This document shows, one piece after another, positions 26,740 through 35,810 of a stretch of 64,000 nucleotides of DNA. A program made the position numbers and the translations under genes. The notes beneath the pieces are model-generated. The model did no database searches. It was not told the origin of the DNA and was given only the letters and a program-made list of their open reading frames with translations. The stretch is from Paludibacteraceae bacterium. Its GTDB lineage: Bacteria > Bacteroidota > Bacteroidia > Bacteroidales > Paludibacteraceae. Within the stretch, counting starts at the first letter, position 1. Every line of letters begins with the position of its first letter. The stretch covers positions 46,032 through 110,031 of the forward strand of contig JAFYSF010000008.1 in assembly GCA_017559505.1 (NCBI GenBank). Reading direction: 5' to 3'.

Positions 26740-29652
26740 ATGAAGAAATTTCTTTTAGGACTTTTTTTATTTTTGCTTAGTTCTAACATGATTTATTCCG
26801 TTCCTGCTTATCCTAGTTTGATTACTACAGTTCAACCAGATGGTTCAACTATTAGTTTCTATTTGCGTGGGGATGAGAATTTTTCTTTTAAGATGTCTGA
26901 AGATGGCTATCTTTTGGCATTGAATGAGAATGGTGTATTCGAATATGCTGATTTTCGTGATAATGATGTAATTCCTTTAGGTGTTAAAGCCTCTGATATT
27001 AAAGAACGTACAGTTGAGGAATTGAATTTTTTGCAAAATGCAGTAAAAGTTTCTGATATTCAATTGGGTTTGCAAAGTGTTATTGAGTTAAGAAAAAGAC
27101 AAAAAGTTAATCGTGATGCTCAACGTGCTCTAGTTAAATATCCAACTACAGGGTCTCCAAAAAGTCTTGTGATTCTTGTTAATTTCCAAGATATAAAATT
27201 CTTGAAAGAAACTGCGAATGAAGATTTTTCTAATATGTTGAACAAGGATGGATATTCTGAAAATGGAGCTACAAGTTCTGCTCGTGAATATTTCCGTGTT
27301 TCTTCTTTTAACCAATTTGATCCAAATTTTGTTGTGCTTGGACCTTACGATTTGCCTGAAAAAGTTGAGTATTATGGTAAAAATGGTCGAATGGGAGCTG
27401 GTTCTGATATACATGCTGCAGATATGATATTGCATGCTTGTTCATTAGCTGATGAAGCTGGTCTTGATTTTACCGAGTTTGATACAGATAGTAATGGTAT
27501 TTTAGATAATGTATTTGTTTATTATGCAGGTCATAATGAAGCAGAATATGGTGGTGAAGATAAAGTTTGGCCTCATAGGGGTACTATTTTAGGTTCTACT
27601 TATTTTGATGGCATAAAGATTTCTGGTTATGCTTGTTCGTCTGAGTTGAAGGGTAAAGATGGAGATACTCAGTGTGGTATAGGTACTTTTGTGCATGAGT
27701 TTGGTCATGTGCTTGAGTTGCCAGACTTGTATGTTACAGACTATTCTCATGATGAACCAACTCTTTATAAATGGGATGTTATGGACCAAGGTCCATATAA
27801 TAATGAAGGACGTACTCCTCCAACATATTCCGCATATGAAAGATTTTTCTGTGGTTGGTTGAAACCAGAACCTATTGATTCTATTTCAGGTGTGCATATA
27901 TTGGAGCCACTTATAACTTCAAATAAAGCTTATATTTTGTCGAAAACAAAACATAATATGGATGGTTATAATCCAGATCCAAAAGAGTTTTTTATTCTTG
28001 AGAATCGTCAGAAAATTGGACTTGATTCTCTCGCTCTTCCTGGTGAGGATATGTTGATTACTCATATAAATTATAAACCTACACTTTGGATGATGGGTTC
28101 TAATAATCCTAATAGAAACCCCAATGATATGTGTGTTCAGATTGAATGTGCTGCAGGAACAACAACAAAAGATGCAAAACGTAATACTTTTCCAGGAGCT
28201 GATAATGTTGTTGAATTTGAATTTGAATTTAAAGATAATCAAATTTGGGGAACTCCTATTTTGGGTATTTTGAAGAAGGATAGAAATGTTTCATTTATCT
28301 ATGGAGATGTAAATGAAATTCCTCAAATTACATTTGCTAATTCATTGACTGATTTTTACACTTATGCAAATAAGAAACAATACAAGGATTTGGATGTTGT
28401 AATTAGTAATATAGAAGGTGATGTTAAGTTTTCTTTTGAAAATACTACTTTCTATACTATAGCTCAGCGTCAGGCTGATGGTACTATTTCTGAGCCAAAA
28501 GAAGAACTTATTGTTAATATTCCATCAAAAGAAGAACATGTATTGAATTTAGTTGTTGTTTTTTATTCTCGAGGTAGAACTTCTAATGATGAATTTTTTG
28601 AAACTCGAATTCTTGCGGAAACAGATAATTTTATTAGCGTATTACCTCTTAAAGGAAAATCAAGACGTGCTTTAGAAGTTTTGATCCCAACAGCTTTTGA
28701 GGCTAAAAATGTTATGGATGATTCTTTTGTTGCAAGTTGGTCTTTTGATGAAAAAGCTACAGGATATTATCTTTCTGTTTATAATAAAGAGAAAAAAACA
28801 TCAGAAGAGATTGAGACATTTGATTCTTTTGCTGATGGTAATAATCCTAAAGCATGGTATTATAATTTTATAACAACTGATAATGCAAATTATGCTTCAT
28901 CTCCATTGTCTTTAGCTTTTACATCAAAAAATGATACATTGTGGACAAAGGATTATATATTACCAGTTTCATCTTTAGATTTTTGGATTGCTTCAATTGG
29001 TGGAGCCAAAGGAAATATTATTGTTGAGGCATTTATTGATAGTGTTTGGACTAATGTCTCTACTCAATGGTTTGATGCGGAAACAAAAGGTCAGACAATA
29101 ACAGTTGATTTGGATAGAGAGTGTTATAAATTTAGATTACATGTGGATTTTGATGCAAATGAAGGACGTTTGTTATTTGATGATTTTGTAGCAAAATTTG
29201 ATTATACACTTACTTATATCATGCAGGATGAAGAATTCTTGCAAGAAGAAGGTGTAGAAAATCAAGTCATTGTAAGCAATTATAGTCCTAAAAAGAACTA
29301 TTATTATCGTGTTCGTGCAACAGATAAGCAAACACGAGATGAAGAAGGTAGATTTGAAAATATAACTGATTATTCTAATGAGATTTGTGTGGGGAATAAT
29401 AATGAAAAAAATAATAAAGTAGAGCCACTTAGCATTTCGTTTGTAGATGGTCATTTTGTTGTTAATCTCAAAGAACTTCGTGAAAATTATGTGATATATA
29501 TTTATTCGGCAGATGGTCGTCTCGTAGAAGAGATTGTGCCTACAACAAAACATGTTGTTTTGCCTGCTTTAGATGCTAATATGTATGTAATTAAGTATTC
29601 TGAAAAAGGAAAAGTGAGACGTAATGATCAAGCAGGTAAAATATTTTATTAA
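26740..29652 (+). CDS. M6-family secreted metallopeptidase, tandem paralog
   Basis: A 970-residue paralog of the preceding peptidase, with the same order: signal peptide (MKKFLLGLFLFLLSSNMIYS), pro-region, catalytic domain with HEFGH at 319-323, beta-sandwich modules and a T9SS-like end (ENYVIYIYSADGRLVEEI). I start it at 26740, which gives a clean signal peptide; the ATG 30 bp upstream adds a non-signal-like extension. After the zinc motif it reads VLELPDLY, so the Gly of the family's usual VLGLPDLY is replaced by Glu (residue 326). Whether this alters activity is open. Similarity runs over the whole length but is far from identical, so the duplication is not recent. It has a separate promoter and terminator. 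Confidence 0.9.
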   Translation: MKKFLLGLFLFLLSSNMIYSVPAYPSLITTVQPDGSTISFYLRGDENFSFKMSEDGYLLALNENGVFEYADFRDNDVIPLGVKASDIKERTVEELNFLQNAVKVSDIQLGLQSVIELRKRQKVNRDAQRALVKYPTTGSPKSLVILVNFQDIKFLKETANEDFSNMLNKDGYSENGATSSAREYFRVSSFNQFDPNFVVLGPYDLPEKVEYYGKNGRMGAGSDIHAADMILHACSLADEAGLDFTEFDTDSNGILDNVFVYYAGHNEAEYGGEDKVWPHRGTILGSTYFDGIKISGYACSSELKGKDGDTQCGIGTFVHEFGHVLELPDLYVTDYSHDEPTLYKWDVMDQGPYNNEGRTPPTYSAYERFFCGWLKPEPIDSISGVHILEPLITSNKAYILSKTKHNMDGYNPDPKEFFILENRQKIGLDSLALPGEDMLITHINYKPTLWMMGSNNPNRNPNDMCVQIECAAGTTTKDAKRNTFPGADNVVEFEFEFKDNQIWGTPILGILKKDRNVSFIYGDVNEIPQITFANSLTDFYTYANKKQYKDLDVVISNIEGDVKFSFENTTFYTIAQRQADGTISEPKEELIVNIPSKEEHVLNLVVVFYSRGRTSNDEFFETRILAETDNFISVLPLKGKSRRALEVLIPTAFEAKNVMDDSFVASWSFDEKATGYYLSVYNKEKKTSEEIETFDSFADGNNPKAWYYNFITTDNANYASSPLSLAFTSKNDTLWTKDYILPVSSLDFWIASIGGAKGNIIVEAFIDSVWTNVSTQWFDAETKGQTITVDLDRECYKFRLHVDFDANEGRLLFDDFVAKFDYTLTYIMQDEEFLQEEGVENQVIVSNYSPKKNYYYRVRATDKQTRDEEGRFENITDYSNEICVGNNNEKNNKVEPLSISFVDGHFVVNLKELRENYVIYIYSADGRLVEEIVPTTKHVVLPALDANMYVIKYSEKGKVRRNDQAGKIFY

Positions 29653-29669
29653 TCACATTTAAATATATG

Positions 29670-29703
29670 AGAGAACAAGTGAAAGCTTGTTCTCTTTTGT
29701 TTT
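29670..29703 (+). terminator. Terminator after the second M6-type peptidase gene
   Basis: AGAGAACAAG (29670-29679) pairs perfectly with CTTGTTCTCT (29686-29695), followed by a T-rich run. Confidence 0.88.
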
Positions 29704-29801
29704 TGTTTTTGTTAAGAAAATATTTTGTAATTTTATACTTATAATTCATATTTTTTTTATAACTTTGTAGATTGGAAGAGAGTAATTTTTTATTCTCTTA
29801 T

Positions 29802-29829
29802 TTTTCAATTTTCAATTTTTAATTTTCAA
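29802..29829 (+). repeat. Heptamer array (TTTTCAA type) ending in a start codon
   Basis: TTTTCAA, TTTTCAA, TTTTTAA, TTTTCAA. The last A is the first base of the ATG of the MBL-fold gene. A TAACTTTG -7-like box is upstream at 29759-29766. Confidence 0.85.
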
Positions 29830-30644
29830 TGGATAAGTTGCGGTTTTTAAGTATGGGAAGTGGCAGTAGTGGTAATTGTTACTACATTGGCACAGCGAGT
29901 TACGGCTTTTTGATAGATGCCGGAGTAGCAGTGCGTGCTGTGAAACGAGAGTTAAAAGAGCATGGTTTATCGTTTGAAAATATTTGGGGTATATTTATTA
30001 CTCACGATCATACAGATCATATTAAGTCTGTAGGTGTGTTGGGTGAGAAATATCATATTCCTGTTTATGTTACGGCAGAAATGTTAAATGGGATTAATCG
30101 AAATTATCGTGTAACTGAGAAGTTAGTTTCTGCTTACAAATTGTATAAGAAGGGAGATAATATTGTAATTCGTGATTTTGTAATTCAGGCTTTTCCAGTG
30201 TCGCATGATGCGTCGGATAGCGTTGGTTATTCGTTTTTGTATGGTAATCAGCGTTTTGTTATTGCGACAGACCTTGGGTTTATTGGCAAAGAGGCTGCAG
30301 ATCATATAGTTCGTGCTAATTATTTGGTGATTGAGGCGAATTATGATGATAATATGTTGAAAAATGGACCATATCCGTATCCATTGAAGCAACGAGTGCG
30401 TTCTCATGTTGGTCATATGTGTAATGAACATACGGCTAGATTTTTGGCGGATAATGCAACTGAATATTTGTCGCATGTTTTTCTTTGCCATCTTAGTCAA
30501 GAGAACAATACACCAGAGATTGCGTTTAAAACAGTGAATGATGCTTTGGTTGAAAGAGGTGTTGCTCTTGAGTTGTTGCAACCGTTGGAACGTACGATTC
30601 CATCTCCGATGTATGTTTTTAAGCCTTATGAAGAGGAAAAGTGA
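29829..30644 (+). CDS. MBL-fold metallo-hydrolase (YycJ/WalJ-like)
   Basis: A 271-residue metallo-beta-lactamase-fold hydrolase. The metal motif THDHTDH (58-64) contains HxHxDH, and further ligands are the His of FPVSHDASDSVGY (about 123) and Asp of VIATDLGFIG. The start MDKLRFLSMGSGSSGNCYYI is typical of the YycJ/WalJ group, whose members are proposed single-strand exonucleases. The start codon merges with a heptamer array. It is followed by a prenyltransferase gene 36 bp downstream in the same direction. Biochemical role is inferred from family only. Confidence 0.9.
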   Translation: MDKLRFLSMGSGSSGNCYYIGTASYGFLIDAGVAVRAVKRELKEHGLSFENIWGIFITHDHTDHIKSVGVLGEKYHIPVYVTAEMLNGINRNYRVTEKLVSAYKLYKKGDNIVIRDFVIQAFPVSHDASDSVGYSFLYGNQRFVIATDLGFIGKEAADHIVRANYLVIEANYDDNMLKNGPYPYPLKQRVRSHVGHMCNEHTARFLADNATEYLSHVFLCHLSQENNTPEIAFKTVNDALVERGVALELLQPLERTIPSPMYVFKPYEEEK

Positions 30645-30680
30645 TAATTGTGTTAGTAACTTTTTATTATTATTTTTATT

Positions 30681-31679
30681 GTGAGTAAATTAGGTTTTTG
30701 GATTAATAATGCGCGTACTATAGCATTGCCACAAAGTGTATTGCCTGCGTTATTAGCTATTAGTATGAGCGCTTTGCATGTTGATTTTAGTTGGTGGATG
30801 TCTATCATTGCTTTGTTTGGTATTATATGTGCCCATTTAGGGATGAATCTTGCAGATGATTATTTTGATTATCAAATAGGTTCTGCTGAAAAACGTGCAG
30901 CTTTGGATGGAGAGGGATTCCGTGCACGTATGCATAAATATCCATATCTTACTTCTGGCCAAGCAACTATAACTGAATTGCGTAATGCTATAGTTGTCTT
31001 TTTGTCTATTGCAGTTGTGTGTGGTGCTGTGATTTTATATTTCCGTGGTTGGCAAATAGCTCTAATTACAGTTATTGCTGGTATTCTCGGGTTGTCTTAT
31101 TCGGGAGGCCCGTTGAAGCTTGGATATCGTGGCTATGGTGAATTGGTCATTGGTCTTATGTTTGGTGTTTTGTTAATGATTGGTGTGCAATATGCTGCTT
31201 GTGGAGTTTTTGACCTAAGGATTGTTGTATTGAGTATAGCTATAGCTTTGTTGGTTACTAATATTGTTTATACGCATTCGGTTCTTGATATTATTGCAGA
31301 TGAAAAAGCTGATAAAATGACATTTGCGCGTCTTCTTGGTACGTCAAAACGTAAATTAGCAGCTTCGGCTCTTTTTGCGCTTTTGCCATTTGTATTTGTC
31401 TTTGTGGGTGTTGCTACAAGCTTGTTTCATTGGGCATATTTGGTGATTTCTCTATTGTTACCTATGGCTCTTTTCTTGTGGCAATCGGTTCGAAAATTTG
31501 TTTATGATGAGCCTGAAAATATGACTCTTAAATTTTGGATGGGTCCAATGGGAGATTGGGAGGCATATAAAAAACATGGGCTTGATTGGTTCCTTTTTCG
31601 TTGGCTTATGGCTCGCAATCTGGTGACATTCTTCTGTTTGTTTATCTTGATTGTTAATATAGTGCTCAATTTTATTTAA
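30681..31679 (+). CDS. UbiA-family prenyltransferase
   Basis: A 332-residue integral membrane prenyltransferase with a GTG start. UbiA enzymes join a polyprenyl diphosphate to an aromatic or other acceptor. The first Asp-rich motif is NLADDYFDYQ (from residue 56) and the second is DIIADEKADK (about 205-214). Eight or nine hydrophobic segments are present. The family includes MenA, which makes the menaquinone precursor, but the sequence differs enough from typical MenA (for example YPYLTSGQATITELR and KFWMGPMGDWEAYKKHG near the end) that another acceptor is possible. The immediate downstream neighbour is a radical SAM protein, and the two may form a small biosynthetic unit. Confidence 0.85.
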   Translation: MSKLGFWINNARTIALPQSVLPALLAISMSALHVDFSWWMSIIALFGIICAHLGMNLADDYFDYQIGSAEKRAALDGEGFRARMHKYPYLTSGQATITELRNAIVVFLSIAVVCGAVILYFRGWQIALITVIAGILGLSYSGGPLKLGYRGYGELVIGLMFGVLLMIGVQYAACGVFDLRIVVLSIAIALLVTNIVYTHSVLDIIADEKADKMTFARLLGTSKRKLAASALFALLPFVFVFVGVATSLFHWAYLVISLLLPMALFLWQSVRKFVYDEPENMTLKFWMGPMGDWEAYKKHGLDWFLFRWLMARNLVTFFCLFILIVNIVLNFI

Positions 31680-31707
31680 TATTAACTTAGACTAATTCAA
31701 TAATATA

Positions 31708-32601
31708 ATGAAAAAACTTTTCTATCTTGGTTGGTGGTTCTTCGGTGCAAGAATCCTTGGTCGTAAACGCCCACTTCAAACAGTCTTGTTTATTGGTGAT
31801 AAATGCAATCTTAAATGCCGTCATTGCTCGGTGTATGCTCGTGAAGAACCAAATGTAATGACCTATGAACAAATTAGAGAACAGCTTCGTTATGCTCATT
31901 CTCTTGGCTCTCGATTTGTTGATTTTGAAGGTGGAGAAGTTATGCTTTGGCGTGATGGCGACTATCGTATTAACGACCTTATTGATTTAGCCAAAGAAGA
32001 GGGTTTCTTCTCTGCTACTATCACTACTAATGCTCAGCTACCTTTCAAAAATAGTAAAGCAGATAGTATATGGGTTAGTCTTGATGGTATTGGTGATTAT
32101 CACGAATACATCCGCGGTAAAGGTACATTCAAACGCCTTGAAGAAAATATTGCTTCGTGTGGACATAAGCACCTTAGTGTGAATATGGTGGTTAGTACAT
32201 ACAACTACGAAGGTGTAGTACCAACTATCGAATATGCTAAAAATAATCCTGCAATCGAGCAGATTGCTATCAATTTCTATACTCCATTTCCTGGTTCAGA
32301 AACAGAAATGGTACTCGACAAAGAAAAGCGTTGCGAGGTTATTGATAAGGTGATTGAGATGAAGAAAAAAGGTTATCCTATCATGAACTCTGTTTCAGGG
32401 CTTAAGCTGATGAAACATAATAACTTCAAACGTCGTTGCTGGGTTACTAACTTTATATATCCTGATGGTACTCGTTCGGGTTGTGTTGGTGAAGGTCTTA
32501 ATATTTGCGATCAATGTGGGCTTTGTATGTCAGGCGAAATGCATGCCGTATTCAACTTTAAATTAGATACAATCTTTGCTGGTCTAAAATTACGTCTATA
32601 A
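31708..32601 (+). CDS. Radical SAM protein with C-terminal cysteine cluster
   Basis: A 297-residue radical SAM enzyme. The [4Fe-4S]-SAM motif CNLKCRHC is at residues 33-40. The usual GGE is EGGEVMLW (about 74-81). A C-terminal region has five further cysteines (CWVTNFIYPDGTRSGC, then ICDQCGLC), which could bind an auxiliary cluster as in SPASM-like or HpnH-like enzymes. The N-terminus is hydrophobic/basic (MKKLFYLGWWFFGARILGRK), suggesting membrane association. It starts 28 bp after the UbiA prenyltransferase gene, so a shared pathway involving a modified lipid or quinone is plausible. The reaction is not predictable. Confidence 0.85.
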   Translation: MKKLFYLGWWFFGARILGRKRPLQTVLFIGDKCNLKCRHCSVYAREEPNVMTYEQIREQLRYAHSLGSRFVDFEGGEVMLWRDGDYRINDLIDLAKEEGFFSATITTNAQLPFKNSKADSIWVSLDGIGDYHEYIRGKGTFKRLEENIASCGHKHLSVNMVVSTYNYEGVVPTIEYAKNNPAIEQIAINFYTPFPGSETEMVLDKEKRCEVIDKVIEMKKKGYPIMNSVSGLKLMKHNNFKRRCWVTNFIYPDGTRSGCVGEGLNICDQCGLCMSGEMHAVFNFKLDTIFAGLKLRL

Positions 32602-32647
32602 GCTTTCTTTTTCTTAGGTTATCAAGAGTCTGGGAAATTCTATATGT

Positions 32648-35647
32648 ATGAAACGTTTAAATTTAACAATATTACTCTTTTTGTCCTCTCTCTTATTGCT
32701 TCAAGCTCAAAACTATAAGCAACAAGTGGAGGACACTTTGCTTTATTTTGCACGAAATTCTAGTGTTTGGGGTAATTTTAAGGTTGATAGAGTACGTATT
32801 TTAGATAATGTGTATAAGGTGGAGTTGGGCGAAATGTTTAACTCATTGCATTATCGTCCTGAGCTAGTTGATTCGATGGAGCAGGCAGTTAAGTCTGTAA
32901 TTGCACCAAAATATGCGGGCTATAAAGTGAAACTTTGTGTGCATAAAAAGAATGATATTCGAACTCTTGTGCCTAACTATTATCGTTCGGAATCTGATAT
33001 TGATTATTCTCGTTATAACACAAAATATACTAAGACAACACCTTTTGTTTGTAATGAAGATCGAGCTTATGAGGTAAAACATGGTTTGCAAGATAGGAAT
33101 ATTGCACTTTGGCAAAGTCATGGATGGTACTATGAACAACGTACGGATCGTTGGCAGTGGCAACGTGCAAGGGTATTTACTACAGTGGAAGATAAATTTA
33201 CTTTATCGTTTGTAATTCCGTATCTTGCGCCTATGCTTGAACGTGCAGGGGCAAACGTTTTTATGCCACGCGAGCGTGATTATCAGCGTAATGAAGTTAT
33301 TGTTGATAATGCACAATGTAGAATGCATAATGCGCAATTAAAGAAACCTGGATTTGCGCATATTCAAAATATTTATCACGAACATGAGAATCCTTTTCAT
33401 GCAGGTACTTATGGGGTAATAAAAACCAATAAAGAAGAAACTTCTGAAGTTGTTTGGGAAGCAGAAATTCCTGAAGATGGTTGGTATTGGGTTTCTATTG
33501 CTTATGTGACTGAAGATAAGTCGGTGCCTGATGCTAAATATACAGTACGTCATTCGGCAGGTGAAACGACCTTTCGTGTAAATCAGCAGATGGGTGGAGG
33601 TACTTGGATTTATCTTGGGCAATTTTATTTTCGTAAAGGCGCAGATGCAGACCATGCTTCTGTTGTATTGAGTAACGAGAGTGAGTATGAAGGAGTAGTG
33701 GTTGCTGATGCAGTGCGTTTTGGGGGAGGTATGGGTAATGTGGCACGTCGTCCAGCGACAGATGCGGAGATTGCTCGCCTTGAGAAAGAAAAAGACCGTA
33801 AGCGTAAAATATCTATTTATGAAAAAGAGGAGTATGAGATAAGTGGTCGCGCTCGTTTTTGGGAGGCATCGCGTTATTGGCTTCAATGGGCAGGAGCACC
33901 TGATAGTGTAATATCTTATACAAAAGGACTTAATGATTATACAGATGATTATACTTGTCGTGCGCAGTGGGTTAATTGGCTTAATCAAGGTTCGGTTAAT
34001 GCACCAGATTCAGTAGGATTGGGTATTCCAATTGATTTGTCGTTTGCTTTTCATTCTGATGCGGGATGTAAACTCGACACTGTAATAGGTACGCTTTGTA
34101 TATATACTACCCCTTTTGATGTGAATGAAAATGAATATAAATATGATTTTCCGTCAGGACAAAGTCGTTTTGTGTCTCGTGATTTGACCGATTTTGTGAT
34201 GTTGCAGATTGTAGGTGATATTCGAGCTACAGCGAATAGGAATTGGACTCAGCGTTGGATGTGGGACCGCTCTTATAGTGAGAGTCGTCGGCCAGAAGTT
34301 CCTGCGATGTTGCTTGAATTGCTTTCGCATCAAAACTTTGAGGATATGCGTTATGGTCTTGATCCACGATTTAAATTTATTGTTTCGCGTGCTATTTATA
34401 AGGCAATGGCAAAGTTTATTGCTACTCAGAATAATGAAGAGTGTGTGATTGTACCACTTCCAGTCAATAGTTTTGCTTTGCGCCTTATTGGAGATAATAA
34501 GGTGCGTCTTACTTGGCGCCCAACAGTTGATTCGCTTGAGGCTACAGCTGTGGCAGATAAATATGTTGTATATACTCGTCGTGGGGGAGAAGGTTGGGAT
34601 AATGGACGCTTGGTGGAAGATACAGTGGTAGTGTTGCCTATTGAAAATGATGAGATGATGAGTTATAAGGTTGTGGCTGTGAATGATGGAGGTGCAAGTT
34701 TTGATAGTGAAATTCTTTCGGCTTATTCTGCTCGTAATGCAAAAGGAGAGGTTTTGGTAGTTAATGGTTTTGACCGTGTGGCTGGGCCAGAGGGTTTTCA
34801 GTCAGCACCGTATGCGGGATTTCCAGAGTGGCTTGATAGGGGAGTGGGCGATGGAGTAGAATTGCAATATATTGGTCGTCAGCATGATTTTGATTCTCGT
34901 CATCCTTGGATTTCTGATGATGATTCGGGTTGGGGACAAAGCAATAGTGACTATGAGCAGATGCTTGTTGCTGGTAATACTCACGATTTTCCGTTTATTC
35001 ATGGGCGGGCTATTGCCAAATTGGGTTATAGTTTTGTGTCTTGCTCGCGTGGGGCTATTGAAAATGGCGATATTGATATTGTTGATTATAAGCTTGTTGA
35101 CCTTATACTCGGAGAACAGAAAGAAACTTTGTGGGGTAATGACTCAAGTAGTTGCAAATACAGAACTTTTTCAGTAAATTTGCAACGTGAATTGCGTCGT
35201 TATGTTTCGACAGGAGGGGCATTGTTTGTTTCGGGGGCATACGTGGCATCAGATAATTGGTTGTCGGTGAATGCAACTAAGGCAGATAAACAGTTTGTTA
35301 AGAGTGTGTTAAAGGTGGAATGGCGTGCGGATAGGGCTACTCAGAATGGAGAATTGGAGGCTGTTTATGCTCCAAATAATACCTCTTTTGAGGGAGAATA
35401 TAAGTTTGTGCAGTATTTGAATGAGGATATTTATGCGGTAGAAAGTCCTGATGCAATAGTGCCTGTTGGAGAAAATGCGTATACAGTTATGCGTTATTCG
35501 CAAAATAATAATAGTGCGGTTGTGGCATATTCGGGTGGAGATTATCGCTCTGTGGTTTGTGGTTTCCCGTTTGAAACCTTGGAAACAGAAGAGATGCAAG
35601 AGAGATTTATGAAGCAGGTGATTGACTTCTTGAATCGGGGTGAATAG
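32648..35647 (+). CDS. Large secreted protein with amidase_3-like and golvesin-like domains, carrying a repeat-encoded insertion
   Basis: A 999-residue exported protein (signal peptide MKRLNLTILLFLSSLLLLQAQ). Residues about 148-225 (ALWQSHGWYYEQ, then FTTVEDKFTLSFVIPYLAPMLERAGANVFMPRERD) resemble the first half of an N-acetylmuramoyl-L-alanine amidase_3 fold. It resumes near 545-605 (PAMLLELLSHQNFEDMRYGL and KFIVSRAIYKAMAKFIATQ). Between them (about 240-360) lies a golvesin C-terminal-like beta domain (DGWYWVSIAYVTEDKSVPDA ... VVVADAVRFGGG). A fibronectin-III-like segment (620-700) and a C-terminal domain follow. Residues about 220-231 (NAQCRMHNAQL) are encoded by a heptamer array. The gene was called xanthan lyase or golvesin-domain protein in related annotations; peptidoglycan cleavage is inference. 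Confidence 0.72.
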   Translation: MKRLNLTILLFLSSLLLLQAQNYKQQVEDTLLYFARNSSVWGNFKVDRVRILDNVYKVELGEMFNSLHYRPELVDSMEQAVKSVIAPKYAGYKVKLCVHKKNDIRTLVPNYYRSESDIDYSRYNTKYTKTTPFVCNEDRAYEVKHGLQDRNIALWQSHGWYYEQRTDRWQWQRARVFTTVEDKFTLSFVIPYLAPMLERAGANVFMPRERDYQRNEVIVDNAQCRMHNAQLKKPGFAHIQNIYHEHENPFHAGTYGVIKTNKEETSEVVWEAEIPEDGWYWVSIAYVTEDKSVPDAKYTVRHSAGETTFRVNQQMGGGTWIYLGQFYFRKGADADHASVVLSNESEYEGVVVADAVRFGGGMGNVARRPATDAEIARLEKEKDRKRKISIYEKEEYEISGRARFWEASRYWLQWAGAPDSVISYTKGLNDYTDDYTCRAQWVNWLNQGSVNAPDSVGLGIPIDLSFAFHSDAGCKLDTVIGTLCIYTTPFDVNENEYKYDFPSGQSRFVSRDLTDFVMLQIVGDIRATANRNWTQRWMWDRSYSESRRPEVPAMLLELLSHQNFEDMRYGLDPRFKFIVSRAIYKAMAKFIATQNNEECVIVPLPVNSFALRLIGDNKVRLTWRPTVDSLEATAVADKYVVYTRRGGEGWDNGRLVEDTVVVLPIENDEMMSYKVVAVNDGGASFDSEILSAYSARNAKGEVLVVNGFDRVAGPEGFQSAPYAGFPEWLDRGVGDGVELQYIGRQHDFDSRHPWISDDDSGWGQSNSDYEQMLVAGNTHDFPFIHGRAIAKLGYSFVSCSRGAIENGDIDIVDYKLVDLILGEQKETLWGNDSSSCKYRTFSVNLQRELRRYVSTGGALFVSGAYVASDNWLSVNATKADKQFVKSVLKVEWRADRATQNGELEAVYAPNNTSFEGEYKFVQYLNEDIYAVESPDAIVPVGENAYTVMRYSQNNNSAVVAYSGGDYRSVVCGFPFETLETEEMQERFMKQVIDFLNRGE
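33305..33339 (+). repeat. Heptamer array (CATAATG type), inside a coding region
   Basis: GATAATG, CACAATG, TAGAATG, CATAATG, CGCAATT, translated in the amidase/golvesin gene. It is the reverse-complement type of the in-gene array at 3052-3086 and gives a similar peptide. Confidence 0.85.
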
Positions 35648-35648
35648 T

Positions 35649-35765
35649 GAATGAGAGTGTGTATTTTGCGGGTAAGGTGAGGGTTGCTTGAAGGTTGCTG
35701 TATAGTATATTTAAATTTGGAAATTTTTACGGTTGAATACACACTGAGAGTGTGTGTTTGTTGGG
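35649..35765 (-). repeat. ~115-bp dispersed intergenic element, copy 2 (reverse)
   Basis: Read on the minus strand it is bounded by ACACACTCTCAGTGTGTATT and AATACACACTCTCATTC, with CAACCTTCAAGCAACC and CACCTTACC inside, as in 8063-8180. It fills most of the gap between the amidase/golvesin gene and the glycosyltransferase gene. Confidence 0.55.
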
Positions 35766-35810
35766 GTGAAATTTTAGGTGAAATTTATGTAAATAACTAT
35801 AATTATTGAT

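Noticed and set aside
27700..27760. Second M6-type peptidase called inactive
   Set aside because: The HEFGH zinc motif is intact; only the following Gly is changed to Glu, which does not by itself show loss of activity.
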